From: Armatimonas rosea
GTDB taxonomy: Bacteria > Armatimonadota > Armatimonadia > Armatimonadales > Armatimonadaceae
Assembly (NCBI RefSeq): GCF_014202505.1
Contig: NZ_JACHGW010000002.1
Span: 1,302,001 to 1,366,000, forward strand
DNA length: 64,000 bases
Direction of reading: 5' to 3'
Shown here: one piece after another, positions 16,072-25,974 of the stretch
Position numbering within the stretch: position 1 is the stretch's first letter
How the letters are laid out: every line of letters begins with the position of its first letter
Made by a program: the position numbers and the translations under genes
Notes under the pieces: generated by a model
Told to the model about the DNA's origin: nothing
Seen by the model: only the letters and a program-made list of their open reading frames with translations
Database searches by the model: none

Positions 16072-17337
16072 TTGAAAATCTTAGTGATTGGTAGCGGTGG
16101 ACGTGAGCACGCGATCTGCTGGAAGCTGGCGCAGAGCCCACAAGTGCGCAAGATCTACTGTGCGCCGGGCAATGCGGGGACCGCAGAGGTCGCGGAGAAT
16201 GTCGCTATCGACGTGATGGACATCGAGGCGCTGCGTGTCTTTGTGGAGCACCAGAAGATCGACCTGACCATCGTCGGGCCGGAGAAGCCGCTGATCGCTG
16301 GGATTGTCGATGTCTTTGAGGCACGGGGCTTGCGTATCTTTGGTCCAAGCAAGGAGCCCGCGCAGCTAGAGGGGAGCAAGGTCTTCTCCAAGCGGCTGAT
16401 GAAGGATGCCGGGGTGCCGACGGCGGACTTTGAGGTCTTTGACGATCCCCAGAGGGCGCGGGAGTACCTGGCGCAGGCGCGCTTCCCGATCGTCGTCAAG
16501 GCCGATGGCGAGGCGGCGGGCAAGGGGGTCGTCGTGGCTCAGGACTACGCCGAGGCCGAGACCGCGGTGCGTCAGATGATGGAGGAGCGTGTCTTTGGGG
16601 CGAGCGGGGAGCGTATCGTGATCGAGGAGTGCCTCTCCGGTCCTGAGGCCAGCGTGCTTGCCTTTGTCGATGGGGAGACCGTGCGCCCAATGATCGCCAT
16701 CCAGGACCATAAGCGCATTGGGGAGGGCGACACGGGACCCAATACGGGGGGAATGGGAGCCTACGCGCCCGTGCGAGTCGCCCCGCAGAGTGTCGTAGAC
16801 GAGGTCACCCGGCGCATTATCGAGCCGACCGTCGCCGCGATCCGGGCGACGGGGATTCCCTACCGAGGAGTACTCTACGCCGGGGTGATGCTCACCGAGA
16901 AGGGGCCGTACTGCATCGAGTTCAACTGCCGCTTTGGCGACCCCGAGGCGCAAGTGGCTCTGATGCTCCTGGAGAGCGATCTGGCGAGTATCTGCCAGGC
17001 GGTGGTGGATGTCGAGCTGGACAAGGTGCCGGTGGTCTTTAGCCAGCGTGCGGCGGTGACGGTTGTGATGGCCTCGGGAGGCTACCCAGGGCCGTACGAG
17101 ACGGGCGTGCCGATGACGGGACTGGAGGCGGCACAGAAGCTGGACGCGCTGGCGATCTTCCACGCGGGCACCAAGCGCGACGAAGACGGCCAGCTGGTGA
17201 CCAACGGCGGAAGGGTCCTTGCGGTCACGGCGACCGGGGAGACCTTTGCCGAGGCGAAAGAGCGAGCCTATGCGGGGGTGGGGCTCGTCCGTTTCGATGG
17301 TGCCTACTTCCGCCGGGATATCGGCTGGCAGGCGTAG
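16072..17337 (+). CDS. purD: Phosphoribosylamine-glycine ligase (GARS)
   Basis: A 421-residue ATP-grasp enzyme that joins glycine to phosphoribosylamine in the second step of purine synthesis. It starts with a TTG codon (MKILVIGSGGREHAICWKL) and shows the ATP-grasp signatures FPIVVKADGEAAGKGVVVA, DHKRIGEGDTGPNTGGMGAY and FNCRFGDPEAQ. Length is typical. It lies 11 bases after dnaB. No other purine genes are nearby. It is followed by the tuf promoter without an obvious terminator. Confidence 0.95.
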   Translation: MKILVIGSGGREHAICWKLAQSPQVRKIYCAPGNAGTAEVAENVAIDVMDIEALRVFVEHQKIDLTIVGPEKPLIAGIVDVFEARGLRIFGPSKEPAQLEGSKVFSKRLMKDAGVPTADFEVFDDPQRAREYLAQARFPIVVKADGEAAGKGVVVAQDYAEAETAVRQMMEERVFGASGERIVIEECLSGPEASVLAFVDGETVRPMIAIQDHKRIGEGDTGPNTGGMGAYAPVRVAPQSVVDEVTRRIIEPTVAAIRATGIPYRGVLYAGVMLTEKGPYCIEFNCRFGDPEAQVALMLLESDLASICQAVVDVELDKVPVVFSQRAAVTVVMASGGYPGPYETGVPMTGLEAAQKLDALAIFHAGTKRDEDGQLVTNGGRVLAVTATGETFAEAKERAYAGVGLVRFDGAYFRRDIGWQA

Positions 17338-17354
17338 TGGCACAAAAAATGTTC

Positions 17355-17384
17355 TTGCAGGTTTATTGCGAGGCATGATAAACT
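17355..17384 (+). promoter_or_regulatory. Promoter of tuf
   Basis: TTGCAG (17355-17360) and TAAACT (17379-17384) are 18 bases apart. This gives a leader of about 155 bases before the tuf start, long compared with the leaderless genes nearby. The leader is GC-rich and probably folded (a GCCTCTTAAGGGAGGC hairpin near 17455-17470 can be drawn), which suggests growth-linked control. Confidence 0.55.
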
Positions 17385-17547
17385 GTCCGGGCGCTTTCCC
17401 TAGGAGAGTGCTCGAAATTCTTCTGATTGGTTTGCCGTGACGGTCTGAGCGTTTGCCTCTTAAGGGAGGCCCTGCTCCCAGCGTCCTCCGGCCACCTTCA
17501 CAATAAAATACGCTGCGTGCGGCTTGTGCACGACTTGAGGAAGTAGC

Positions 17548-18738
<1,191 letters not shown>

Positions 18739-18746
18739 TAGGTTTG

Positions 18747-18779
18747 AGCGGGAGGGAGTGTACTCTCTCCCGCTTTTTG
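18747..18779 (+). terminator. Terminator between tuf and rpsJ
   Basis: The stem AGCGGGAG(GGAG) / (CTCT)CTCCCGCT with loop TGTA is followed by TTTTT. It is expected to end or attenuate tuf transcripts before the S10 cluster. Confidence 0.8.
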
Positions 18780-18800
18780 TGTGTCTGAGAAATTAACTTT

Positions 18801-19109
18801 ATGCGAAACGACAAGGTACGAATCCGCCTCCGAGCATTCGATCACCGTGTTCTCGATCAGTCTGCGGAAAAAATCGTAGACACCGCGCGCCGGACCGGTG
18901 CACGGATCGCGGGCCCGGTTCTTCTGCCGACGGAGAAGCGGATCTTTACGGTGCAGCGTAATGCCACCATCGACAAAGAGTCGATGGAGCACTTCGAGAT
19001 GCGAACCCATAAGCGTCTCATCGACATTCTCAATCCTGGTCCGAAGACGATCGATGCGCTGATGCGCTTGGATCTGCCCTCGGGTGTGGATATCGAGATC
19101 AAACTCTAA
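18801..19109 (+). CDS. rpsJ: Ribosomal protein uS10
   Basis: A 102-residue small-subunit protein (also the transcription factor NusE). Recognised from [33 protein letters not shown] and the [10 protein letters not shown] segment. Length is normal. There is no strong Shine-Dalgarno sequence before the ATG; the 22 bases between the tuf terminator and the start leave little room for a separate leader. It heads the S10 ribosomal cluster. Confidence 0.97.
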   Translation: MRNDKVRIRLRAFDHRVLDQSAEKIVDTARRTGARIAGPVLLPTEKRIFTVQRNATIDKESMEHFEMRTHKRLIDILNPGPKTIDALMRLDLPSGVDIEIKL

Positions 19110-19140
19110 AAAACTAAGCCGCGTCACGTAGCCTCAAAAA

Positions 19141-19172
19141 GTTTCCCCGCTTGCGGGGACGGAAGGGGTGGG
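19141..19172. repeat. Short hairpin related to element B, upstream of rplC
   Basis: The stretch has the hairpin TCCCCGCTTGCGGGGA and then GGAAGGGGTGGG. It closely resembles a stretch of element B at 5948-5991 (TCCCGCTTCGCGGGGA then GAAGGGAGGGG). It may be a fragment of that repeat family, or a leader structure for rplC. Confidence 0.5.
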
Positions 19173-19190
19173 TGCGCCGTGGAGGAAACT

Positions 19191-19871
19191 ATGTCAGTGA
19201 AGGGCATTCTTGGCCGCAAGGTCGGGATGACACAGATTTTTGATGACGAGGGCAAGGTGGTGCCGGTGACGGTGATCGCTGTGGAGCCTAGTGTCATTTC
19301 TCAGGTGAAGACCGTTGACAACGATGGCTACAGCGCGGCTCAGATCGCGTTTGAAGAGTGTAATGTCAACCGTCTGAACCGCCCCGAGCAGGGCCACTTG
19401 GCCAGTGCCGGGGTGCAGCCGCGCCGCTACCTGAAGGAGTATGGAATTCAGGACGGTGCCAGCGTCGCGGTGGGAGACACCGTGAGCGCCGATACCCTCT
19501 TTACCGTCGGCGAGAAGGTCGTCGTGGTTGGTGTCAGCAAGGGTAAGGGATTTGCGGGCGTCGTGAAGCGCTTCCACTTCCATGGTGCTGATATGACCCA
19601 CGGCTCGATGATCCACCGTAAGCCCCAGTCGGGTGGTGCGACAGACGCCGCGCGTACATTCAAGGGAACCCGCAAGCCGGGCCGCATGGGCAACGAGCAA
19701 GTGAGCCAGCAGGGCCTGCGCGTGGTTCGTATTGATGCAGAGAAGAACATCATTCTCGTGAAGGGTGCCGTCCCTGGTGCCAACGGTGGGCTGCTTTCCA
19801 TTGAGAAGGCTCGCCGTGCAGAGAAGGTTCGCGTTCGCCAGGAGACACAGCGCTCCAGCAAGAAGAAGTAA
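19191..19871 (+). CDS. rplC: Ribosomal protein uL3
   Basis: A 226-residue large-subunit assembly protein near the peptidyl-transferase centre. Signature segments are VKGILGRKVGMTQIF, GVSKGKGFAGVVKRFHF and the loop GTRKPGRMGNEQVSQQ. The start at 19191 is chosen because GGAGGAAACT lies just before it; a GTG 12 bases upstream would overlap that ribosome-binding site. A short basic tail (QETQRSSKKK) ends the protein. It is separated from rpsJ by about 80 bases holding a hairpin. Confidence 0.97.
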   Translation: MSVKGILGRKVGMTQIFDDEGKVVPVTVIAVEPSVISQVKTVDNDGYSAAQIAFEECNVNRLNRPEQGHLASAGVQPRRYLKEYGIQDGASVAVGDTVSADTLFTVGEKVVVVGVSKGKGFAGVVKRFHFHGADMTHGSMIHRKPQSGGATDAARTFKGTRKPGRMGNEQVSQQGLRVVRIDAEKNIILVKGAVPGANGGLLSIEKARRAEKVRVRQETQRSSKKK

Positions 19872-19883
19872 CGGAGAGTAATT

Positions 19884-20525
19884 ATGCCTACGTTGGCGAT
19901 AAAAACGAAAAACGGGAAGACGGCAGGAGATATCTCTCTCTCCGACCGCGTCTTTGGAGCGGAGCGCAATATCGCGCTGATGCACCAAGCCGTGGTTGCA
20001 GAGCTAGAGAACTGGCGTCAGGACACCCGCAATGCCCCCGGGCGGGGCGACATGCTGGGCGGTGGACGCAAGCCGTTCAAGCAAAAAGGAACCGGACGTG
20101 CGCGTCAGGGCTCTATCATCGCTCCGCACTGGACCGGTGGTGGCGCTGCGCATGGTCCGCACCCGCGTGACCTTGGCAACAAGATCAACAAGAAGATGAA
20201 GCGTGCCGCGATCTGGTCTGCGCTCTCTGCCAAGCTGGCCGATAGCGAGCTCGTGGTGGTGGATGGCTTTGGGCTCGACGGTAAAGTCAGCACCAAGACC
20301 GCTGCGTCCTTCCTGAAAGAAGTGACCGGTGGCGCGACCAAGTCCCTTGTTGTAATCGACGAGGCCGATGCGGTTACGGTCAAGAGCCTGCGTAATATCG
20401 AGGGCGTGACCATCCGTGTGGGCAAGCGCATCTCGACCCGCGACGTTGTCGACGGTGGTGTGGTGGTGATCACCAAGACCGCCGCCGAGCTGCTGAGTGG
20501 CTGGGCCGAGGAGAAGGAGGCGTAA
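19884..20525 (+). CDS. rplD: Ribosomal protein uL4
   Basis: A 213-residue protein lining the exit tunnel. The extended loop is conserved (GGGRKPFKQKGTGRARQGSI and HPRDLGNKINKKMKRAA). In many bacteria uL4 also represses the S10 operon by binding its leader; whether that holds here is unknown. It lies 12 bases after rplC and its stop is 1 base before the rplW start. Confidence 0.97.
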   Translation: MPTLAIKTKNGKTAGDISLSDRVFGAERNIALMHQAVVAELENWRQDTRNAPGRGDMLGGGRKPFKQKGTGRARQGSIIAPHWTGGGAAHGPHPRDLGNKINKKMKRAAIWSALSAKLADSELVVVDGFGLDGKVSTKTAASFLKEVTGGATKSLVVIDEADAVTVKSLRNIEGVTIRVGKRISTRDVVDGGVVVITKTAAELLSGWAEEKEA

Positions 20526-20526
20526 G

Positions 20527-20847
20527 ATGCCAGGAATCTATGAGATAATCGAGCGCCCGATCATCACAGAGAAGTCTCTGACGATGAACGGTGAGCGCAA
20601 GTACGCCTTCGCGGTGCATCCGGATGCCAACAAGTTCCAGATTCGCCAGGCGGTGGAGACGCTCTTCACCGACGGCGATGGCGACGGCAAGCTGACCGTC
20701 ACCGCGGTCAATACCATGATTGTCAAGGGGAAGATCAAGCGCTACCGTGTCTTTGGACGCTCCAGCGTGAGCAAGACCCCGGGTTACAAGAAGGCGGTTG
20801 TGACGCTAGCCGAAGGGCAGAGCATCCAGCTGTTCGAGGGAGTGTAA
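20527..20847 (+). CDS. rplW: Ribosomal protein uL23
   Basis: A 106-residue protein at the tunnel exit, where signal recognition particle and trigger factor dock. Recognised from IIERPIITEKSL and YAFAVHPDANKFQIRQAVET. The start at 20527 follows the rplD stop by one base and an AAGGAGG ribosome-binding site inside the rplD end. A small Asp/Gly insert (TDGDGDGKL) near residue 60 replaces the usual loop. Confidence 0.95.
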   Translation: MPGIYEIIERPIITEKSLTMNGERKYAFAVHPDANKFQIRQAVETLFTDGDGDGKLTVTAVNTMIVKGKIKRYRVFGRSSVSKTPGYKKAVVTLAEGQSIQLFEGV

Positions 20848-20850
20848 ACG

Positions 20851-21681
20851 ATGGCAATTCGACGTTTTAAACCGATTACCCCTGGCCGTCGTTTCATGGC
20901 GATCTCCGACTACAGTGAGATCACCAAGAGCAAGCCGGAGAAGAGCCTGGTCGAGCCGCTGAAGAAGAAGGCGGGTCGCAACAACACGGGTAAGATGACG
21001 ATCCGCAACCACGGTGGTGGTAACAAGCGGATGTACCGTATCATCGACTTCAAGCGCAACAAAGACGGTGTCGCCGCGACCGTTGCTGCGATCGAGTACG
21101 ACCCGAACCGCACATCGCGTATTGCACTTCTGCAGTACGAAGATGGCACCAAGACCTACATCCTGGCTCCGGTCGGGATCACGGTGGGGGACGCTATCGC
21201 GAGCGGACCGACTGCGGACATCAAGCCCGGCAACGCGCTTCCGATCAGCAACATCCCCGTGGGTACCCTGATCCACAATATCGAGCTGCACCCCGGTAAG
21301 GGTGGCCAGATGGCCCGCTCTGCTGGTGCCTATGCGCAGCTGATGGCAAAAGAGGGCAAGTACGCTACCCTCCGCCTGCCCTCCAGCGAGATGCGTCGCG
21401 TGCTCCTGACCTGCCGTGCCACCATTGGCCAGGTAGGCAACCTCGAGCATGAGAACGAGTCGCTTGGTAAGGCCGGTAAGAACCGCTGGAAGGGCCGCAA
21501 GCCGCACGTTCGTGGTGTGACCATGAACCCGCGCGAGCACCCGCACGGTGGTGGTGAGGGCAAGAGCCCTGTTGGCCGCAAGAAGGGCCCTGTCTCCGCG
21601 ACGGGCGTCCCGGCGATCGGTTTCAAGACCCGCCGCAACAAGTCGACGAACAAGTTTATCGTCAAGCGACGCACGAAATAG
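20851..21681 (+). CDS. rplB: Ribosomal protein uL2
   Basis: A 276-residue protein needed for subunit joining and peptidyl transfer. The C-terminal signature [18 protein letters not shown] is intact, including the essential His. The N-terminal RNA-binding region has [19 protein letters not shown]. Length is normal. It starts 4 bases after rplW and is followed by a 105-base gap, which is unusual inside this operon. Confidence 0.98.
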   Translation: MAIRRFKPITPGRRFMAISDYSEITKSKPEKSLVEPLKKKAGRNNTGKMTIRNHGGGNKRMYRIIDFKRNKDGVAATVAAIEYDPNRTSRIALLQYEDGTKTYILAPVGITVGDAIASGPTADIKPGNALPISNIPVGTLIHNIELHPGKGGQMARSAGAYAQLMAKEGKYATLRLPSSEMRRVLLTCRATIGQVGNLEHENESLGKAGKNRWKGRKPHVRGVTMNPREHPHGGGEGKSPVGRKKGPVSATGVPAIGFKTRRNKSTNKFIVKRRTK

Positions 21682-21683
21682 TA

Positions 21684-21772
21684 GCCGGGGGTTTTAACCC
21701 CTGGAGTGCGTCCGTGTTGGCCGGGGCGAAGCTCCGGCCACGCACCCGACAGGTGAGAGCCTGTGCCTGGGG
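21684..21772 (+). promoter_or_regulatory. Structured gap between rplB and rpsS
   Basis: Three hairpins can be drawn. The first is CCGGGGGTTTTAACCCCTGG at 21684-21703. The second has arms GTGCGT / ACGCAC around GGCCGGGGCGAAGCTCCGGCC (21706-21745). The third is ACAGGTGAGAGCCTGT (21750-21765). There is no T-run, so this is more likely a processing or regulatory structure than a terminator. Confidence 0.45.
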
Positions 21773-21786
21773 CAGGAGTTTATTTT

Positions 21787-22074
21787 ATGGGACGATCTTT
21801 GAAGAAGGGGCCCTTTGCGGACCCGAAACTTCTGGCAAAGGTAGACGCCTTAAACGATAGCGGAAAGAAGACCATCATCAAGACCTGGTCACGTCGCTCG
21901 ACGATCTTTCCTTCGTTTATCGGCCATACCCTAGCCGTACACGATGGGCGCAAGCACGTGCCTGTCTTTATCACTGAGAACATGGTCGGGCACAAGCTCG
22001 GCGAGTTCGCGCACACCCGGCCTTTCAAGGGCCACGCGGGCGGTACGGGCCAGTCCAGCCGCATGAGAAAGTAA
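21787..22074 (+). CDS. rpsS: Ribosomal protein uS19
   Basis: A 95-residue small-subunit head protein. The family motifs [29 protein letters not shown] and [11 protein letters not shown] are clear. The start at 21787 is where the family begins; an in-frame GTG 24 bases upstream would lie inside the preceding hairpin region. It leads the second half of the cluster, with rplV 13 bases downstream. Confidence 0.97.
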   Translation: MGRSLKKGPFADPKLLAKVDALNDSGKKTIIKTWSRRSTIFPSFIGHTLAVHDGRKHVPVFITENMVGHKLGEFAHTRPFKGHAGGTGQSSRMRK

Positions 22075-22087
22075 GGGAGGAAGCAAG

Positions 22088-22570
22088 ATGGAATCACAAG
22101 CTACCGCCCGATTCGTGCGGATGGCACCTCGCAAGGTGCGCCTCGTGCTGGACTCTGTGCGTGGAAAGTACGCTCAGGAAGCACTCGATCAGCTCAAGTT
22201 TACGCCCAACCATGCGGCGGCAGAGATCGCCAAAGTGGTGACCTCGGCCTGCGCCAACGCGGTCAACAACTTTGAGATGAACCCGGACTATCTGAAGATT
22301 GTCCGCTGCTATGTCGACGTGGGACCGACCATGAAGCGGGTTAAGCCCCGTGCTCAGGGCCGCGCCTACCGGATCCTCAAGCGCACCAGCCACATCACCG
22401 TGGTGGTTGCTGAGGGTGAGGCTCCGCCACGCAAGACCGGTCGCAAGACCGAGAAGAAGCCGCCCCTGCGCGCCGCTCTGCCTACGCCTGTTGAGGCGGT
22501 CAAGGCCGAAGAGGTTGTTGCGCCGGTTGAGGCGACTGAGACTACCGAGACCACCGAGGCAGGGGAGTAA
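22088..22570 (+). CDS. rplV: Ribosomal protein uL22 with acidic C-terminal tail
   Basis: A 160-residue protein, against about 110 for most bacteria. Residues 1-113 form the usual exit-tunnel protein (RFVRMAPRKVRLVLDSVRGK, KRVKPRAQGRAYRILKRTSH). The last 45 or so residues are an added tail rich in Ala, Glu, Thr and Pro, ending TETTETTEAGE. The tail would project from the ribosome surface near the tunnel exit. It starts after GGAGG and overlaps nothing; rpsC follows 3 bases later. Confidence 0.95.
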   Translation: MESQATARFVRMAPRKVRLVLDSVRGKYAQEALDQLKFTPNHAAAEIAKVVTSACANAVNNFEMNPDYLKIVRCYVDVGPTMKRVKPRAQGRAYRILKRTSHITVVVAEGEAPPRKTGRKTEKKPPLRAALPTPVEAVKAEEVVAPVEATETTETTEAGE

Positions 22571-22573
22571 ACC

Positions 22574-23446
22574 ATGGGACAGAAAGTTAACCCGATTGGG
22601 TTCCGCATCGGTGTCATTCGGGATGCAGATTCCAAGTGGTACGCCGACAAGCAGTACGCCCAGTTCCTCAAAGAGGACTATGTTATTCGTAAGATGGTCA
22701 AGAAGCGCAAGGGCTTTGAGAACGCTGCAATCTCCAAGATCGAGATCGAGCGCCAGGCCAACCAGCTTCGTGTGACCCTGCACACCGCCAAGCCCGGTAT
22801 CATTATCGGCCGTGGTGGTTCCGGTATCGACCTGCTCAAGGGCGATCTGGAGCAGATGACCGGCAAGACCGTGCATGTCAATGTCGCCGAGATTCGCCAT
22901 CTTGAGACCAACGCGCAGCTAGTGGCCGAGTCCATCGCGCAGCAGATCGAGAAGCGTATCGGCTACAAGCGTGCCATGCGTCAGGCCGTGACCCGCGCCA
23001 TGAAGCTTGGCGTTCTGGGAATCCGCGCTCAGGTCTCTGGGCGTCTGGGTGGTGCTGAGATGGCCCGCCGTGAGAAGGATCGCCAGGGCAAGGTGCCGCT
23101 TCATACCCTGCGTGCCGATATCGACTATGGCTTTGCCGAGGCGGTGACGGCCTACTCCACCATTGGGGTGAAGGTCTGGATCTATAAGGGAGATATCCTC
23201 CCGGGCGCACGTCGCCCTGTAGAGAACCCGACCGCGCCGCGTGGCGAGCGTGGACGTGATCGCGACGACGATCGCCGTGGTGGCCGTGGCGGCCGCGGTG
23301 GCCGTGGTGGCCGTGGCGGTGAGCGTGGCGGCGGTGGTGACCGTGGCCCGCGTGGTGGCGGCGGTGGCCGTGGCCCGCGTGGTGGTAACGAGAGTGGCGG
23401 CAGCTACACGGGTGGCGGTAGCTACTCGACGGCGACGGAGGAATAG
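22574..23446 (+). CDS. rpsC: Ribosomal protein uS3 with RGG-rich tail
   Basis: A 290-residue protein, roughly 70 residues longer than usual. The KH domain ([15 protein letters not shown]) and C-terminal domain ([29 protein letters not shown]) are standard through about residue 215. The remainder is an Arg-Gly-rich tail ([20 protein letters not shown]) ending in a Ser/Gly/Tyr segment. RGG tails typically bind RNA. The tail sits at the mRNA entry side of the small subunit, so an mRNA or helicase-related role is possible (inference). Confidence 0.95.
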   Translation: MGQKVNPIGFRIGVIRDADSKWYADKQYAQFLKEDYVIRKMVKKRKGFENAAISKIEIERQANQLRVTLHTAKPGIIIGRGGSGIDLLKGDLEQMTGKTVHVNVAEIRHLETNAQLVAESIAQQIEKRIGYKRAMRQAVTRAMKLGVLGIRAQVSGRLGGAEMARREKDRQGKVPLHTLRADIDYGFAEAVTAYSTIGVKVWIYKGDILPGARRPVENPTAPRGERGRDRDDDRRGGRGGRGGRGGRGGERGGGGDRGPRGGGGGRGPRGGNESGGSYTGGGSYSTATEE

Positions 23447-23454
23447 ACAAAACA

Positions 23455-23916
23455 ATGTTAATGCCCAAGCGCGTCAAGTACCGACGCATGCACCGCGGCC
23501 ATCGCCGTGGTAAAGCCAAGGGTGGCACGGAAGTGAGCTTTGGTGAGTTCGGTCTTCAGGCTCTGGAGTCCTGCTGGATGACAGCCAACCAGATCGAGGC
23601 CGCTCGCCGTGCGATGACCCGTAAGATCCGTCGTGGTGGTAAGATCTGGATTCGTATCTTCCCGGACAAGTCCTACACCAAGAAGCCCGCCGAGACCCGT
23701 ATGGGATCTGGTAAGGGTGCGGTTGAGGGCTGGGTCTGTGTGGTGAAGCCAGGTCGTATGCTCTTTGAGATGGCCGGTGTGAGCGAGGAGCTCGCTCGTG
23801 AGGCCATGCGTCTGGCACAGTACAAGCTCCCGATCTCGACCCGCTTTGTGGTTCGTGAGAAGACGGCGAGCGCCGAGGGTGCTGAGGACGCGGAGGTAAA
23901 CGAAGATGGCGAATAA
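23455..23916 (+). CDS. rplP: Ribosomal protein uL16
   Basis: A 153-residue protein that helps position A-site tRNA. Recognised from [40 protein letters not shown] and the [10 protein letters not shown] segment. A short acidic extension ([15 protein letters not shown]) makes it about 13 residues longer than usual; the extension is encoded partly in the 11-base overlap with rpmC. Confidence 0.96.
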   Translation: MLMPKRVKYRRMHRGHRRGKAKGGTEVSFGEFGLQALESCWMTANQIEAARRAMTRKIRRGGKIWIRIFPDKSYTKKPAETRMGSGKGAVEGWVCVVKPGRMLFEMAGVSEELAREAMRLAQYKLPISTRFVVREKTASAEGAEDAEVNEDGE

Positions 23917-24121
23917 TCGTCAGGCTAAGCAGGAGCGCGAGGAGCTCTCCGGTCTGGATGCCGCAGGTCTGCGGGAGCAGCTGGATGCAGCCAAGAAGCA
24001 GCTCTGGGAGCTGCGCTTCACCAACGGGAAGCGCCAGCTGGAGAAGACGGCGGATCTGGGGAAGACCCGCAAGCGCATTGCCCGGATCAATATGTATCTG
24101 GCGCAGAAGGAGTCGAACTGA
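23906..24121 (+). CDS. rpmC: Ribosomal protein uL29
   Basis: A 71-residue helical-hairpin protein at the tunnel exit. The family core [20 protein letters not shown] and the [12 protein letters not shown] end are clear. It overlaps rplP by 11 bases and rpsQ by 1 base (TGATGG), so translation is probably coupled. Confidence 0.95.
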   Translation: MANNRQAKQEREELSGLDAAGLREQLDAAKKQLWELRFTNGKRQLEKTADLGKTRKRIARINMYLAQKESN

Positions 24122-24402
24122 TGGCCGAAGAGACAGTAACAGAAGCGACTAAGCGCGGCTATCGGAAGACCCGTCAGGGTGTGGTGACCAGCGATGCGAT
24201 GGACAAGACCATTGTCGTGACCATCACCACCCTCAAGCCGCACCCGCTCTACGGACGAACGCTGCGCCGCTCGCGTGCGTTCAAGGCACATGATGAGACC
24301 AACGATGCCCACACGGGTGACACGGTCGAGATCATGGAGTGCCGTCCGATCTCGAAGGAGAAGTGCTGGCGTCTGGTTCGCGTTATCGAGCGCGCCAAGT
24401 AA
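24121..24402 (+). CDS. rpsQ: Ribosomal protein uS17
   Basis: A 93-residue primary 16S rRNA binder. The OB-fold motifs GVVTSDAMDKTIVVTI and HDETNDAHTGDTVEIMECRP, ending with SKEKCWRLV, are typical. A 15-residue N-terminal extension ([15 protein letters not shown]) precedes the fold. It is followed by a 92-base gap containing a hairpin. Confidence 0.96.
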   Translation: MAEETVTEATKRGYRKTRQGVVTSDAMDKTIVVTITTLKPHPLYGRTLRRSRAFKAHDETNDAHTGDTVEIMECRPISKEKCWRLVRVIERAK

Positions 24403-24437
24403 GCACATTTCACGTCGCATACCGCGATAAGCGTCTG

Positions 24438-24472
24438 GATAGGGCGGAGAGTCCATGAGTCTCGGCCCTATC
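24438..24472 (+). promoter_or_regulatory. Hairpin between rpsQ and rplN
   Basis: The stem GATAGGGC...GAGA pairs with GTCTC...GCCCTATC around an 8-base loop. There is no T-run. It splits the usual rpsQ-rplN coupling and may be an attenuator, processing site or r-protein binding site. Confidence 0.4.
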
Positions 24473-24494
24473 GCTACGCTAAGGAGAGTTTGAT

Positions 24495-24872
24495 ATGATT
24501 CAGCAGTACACCCGCCTGAAGGCTGCGGACAACTCGGGGGCGCGCACGCTTCTGTGTATCCGTGTTCTGAAAGGCTCGACCACCAAGGTCGGACATGTTG
24601 GGGACGTGATTGTCGCGGCCGTGAAGTCCGCCACCCCCAACTCCAACGTCAAGAAGGGCGATGTGGTCAAGGCGGTTATCGTCCGCACCAAGCAGCCCAT
24701 CAAGCGCAACGATGGCTCGACCATCCGCTTCGATGAGAACGCAGCCGTCGTGCTCAACAACAACCTCGAGCCCCGCGGCACCCGTGTCTTTGGGCCGGTT
24801 GCTCGTGAGATGCGCGAGTCCAATATCTCTGGCGGGATGAAGATCGTCTCGCTGGCGCCGGAGGTGCTGTAA
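24495..24872 (+). CDS. rplN: Ribosomal protein uL14
   Basis: A 125-residue subunit-interface protein. Signatures are [20 protein letters not shown] and [20 protein letters not shown]. Length is normal. AAGGAGAG lies upstream of the ATG. The stop overlaps the rplX start by 1 base (TAATG). Confidence 0.97.
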   Translation: MIQQYTRLKAADNSGARTLLCIRVLKGSTTKVGHVGDVIVAAVKSATPNSNVKKGDVVKAVIVRTKQPIKRNDGSTIRFDENAAVVLNNNLEPRGTRVFGPVAREMRESNISGGMKIVSLAPEVL

Positions 24873-25219
24873 TGCCAGGGAAAAAGAAAGCCTTTGAAGG
24901 CAAGCTCTTCATCAAGAAGGGCGATACCGTGATCGTGATCGCGGGCAAAGACAAGGGCCGCACCGGTGAGGTGACCCGTGCCTACCCCAAGACCGGTAAG
25001 GTCGTCGTGTCGGGCATCAATATCGTCACCAAGCACGAGAAGGCCCAGCCCACCGCGGCCAACCCCAATCCCCAGGGCGGCCGTATCGAGGTCGAGGCTC
25101 CGATCCTTGCCTGTAAAGTGGCGCTGATCAACAAAGAGGGCAAGCCGACCCGTATCCGTATCGAGGAGCGCGACGGCAAGAAGGTCCGTGTCGCGGTCAA
25201 GGGCGGCGACGTTATCTAA
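24872..25219 (+). CDS. rplX: Ribosomal protein uL24
   Basis: A 115-residue assembly-initiator protein with a KOW motif ([20 protein letters not shown]) and the segment [13 protein letters not shown]. Coupled to rplN by a 1-base overlap. It is followed by an 84-base gap with three hairpins before rplE. Confidence 0.96.
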   Translation: MPGKKKAFEGKLFIKKGDTVIVIAGKDKGRTGEVTRAYPKTGKVVVSGINIVTKHEKAQPTAANPNPQGGRIEVEAPILACKVALINKEGKPTRIRIEERDGKKVRVAVKGGDVI

Positions 25220-25224
25220 CACTA

Positions 25225-25289
25225 CCGGGGCGTGCTCGCCCCGGACAACCCCCCGGCGCTTGCCGGGAGCTGACTCGGTTGGAACCGAG
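25225..25289 (+). promoter_or_regulatory. Three consecutive hairpins between rplX and rplE
   Basis: CCGGGGCG/CGCCCCGG (25225-25244), CCCGGC/GCCGGG (25252-25267) and CTCGGTT/AACCGAG (25274-25289). The last ends about 14 bases before the rplE start. No T-run follows, so a regulatory or processing role is more likely than termination. Confidence 0.5.
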
Positions 25290-25303
25290 AAAGGAAAACA
25301 ACA

Positions 25304-25906
25304 ATGGCTGGTTACAAGGCTCGTCTGCAAGAGCGCTACGAGAAAGAAATCATCACGGCCCTGATGAAGCAGTTCGGCTACAAGAACATCATGGAAGTGC
25401 CGCGCCTCGAGAAGATCGTCCTGAACATGGGCGTCGGTGAGGCCGGACGCACCGGTGGCGACCCGAAGCTGCTAGAGAACGCGATCAAGGACCTCTCTGC
25501 CATCACCGGACAGAAGCCTGCGATCTGCGTGGCCAAGAAGTCCGTCGCTAACTTCCGTCTGCGTGAAGGTGCCAAGATCGGCTGCAAGGTCACCCTGCGC
25601 GGTGCCCGCATGTGGGAGTTCCTCGACAAGCTTGTCAATGTCACCCTCCCCCGTGTCCGTGACTTTCAGGGTGTGAACCCCAACTCGTTCGATGGCCGTG
25701 GCAACTTCGCCATGGGCATGAAAGAGCAGCTGACCTTCCCGGAAATTAGCTACGATCAGATCGATAAGATTCGCGGTATGGACATCATCATGGTGACCAC
25801 TGCGAAGAAGGATGAGGAGGCTCGTTACCTCCTTCACCAGCTGGGAATGCCATTCCGTTCTTCGGCGAACGCAGGACCAGGTGGTGCCACCAAGCTAGAG
25901 CTGTAG
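25304..25906 (+). CDS. rplE: Ribosomal protein uL5
   Basis: A 200-residue protein that binds 5S rRNA. Signatures are [35 protein letters not shown] and [17 protein letters not shown]. It is about 15-20 residues longer than usual because of a C-terminal tail ([15 protein letters not shown]). It is the last ribosomal gene here: the expected rpsN, rpsH, rplF, rplR, rpsE and secY genes do not follow. Confidence 0.97.
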   Translation: MAGYKARLQERYEKEIITALMKQFGYKNIMEVPRLEKIVLNMGVGEAGRTGGDPKLLENAIKDLSAITGQKPAICVAKKSVANFRLREGAKIGCKVTLRGARMWEFLDKLVNVTLPRVRDFQGVNPNSFDGRGNFAMGMKEQLTFPEISYDQIDKIRGMDIIMVTTAKKDEEARYLLHQLGMPFRSSANAGPGGATKLEL

Positions 25907-25933
25907 AGTGCTCTAGCTTCTCTAACCTACCTC

Positions 25934-25968
25934 GCCCCTCTGGACAGCCAGAGGGGCATTTCTTTTTT
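25934..25968 (+). terminator. Terminator of the ribosomal cluster
   Basis: The stem GCCCCTCTGG / CCAGAGGGGC with loop ACAG is followed by ATTTCTTTTTT. This marks a true end of the cluster after rplE. Confidence 0.85.
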
Positions 25969-25974
25969 AGGACG

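Noticed and set aside
23220-23440. Tandem repeat or CRISPR in the GGC/CGT-rich end of rpsC
   Set aside because: Low-complexity coding for an RGG tail, with no spacer structure.
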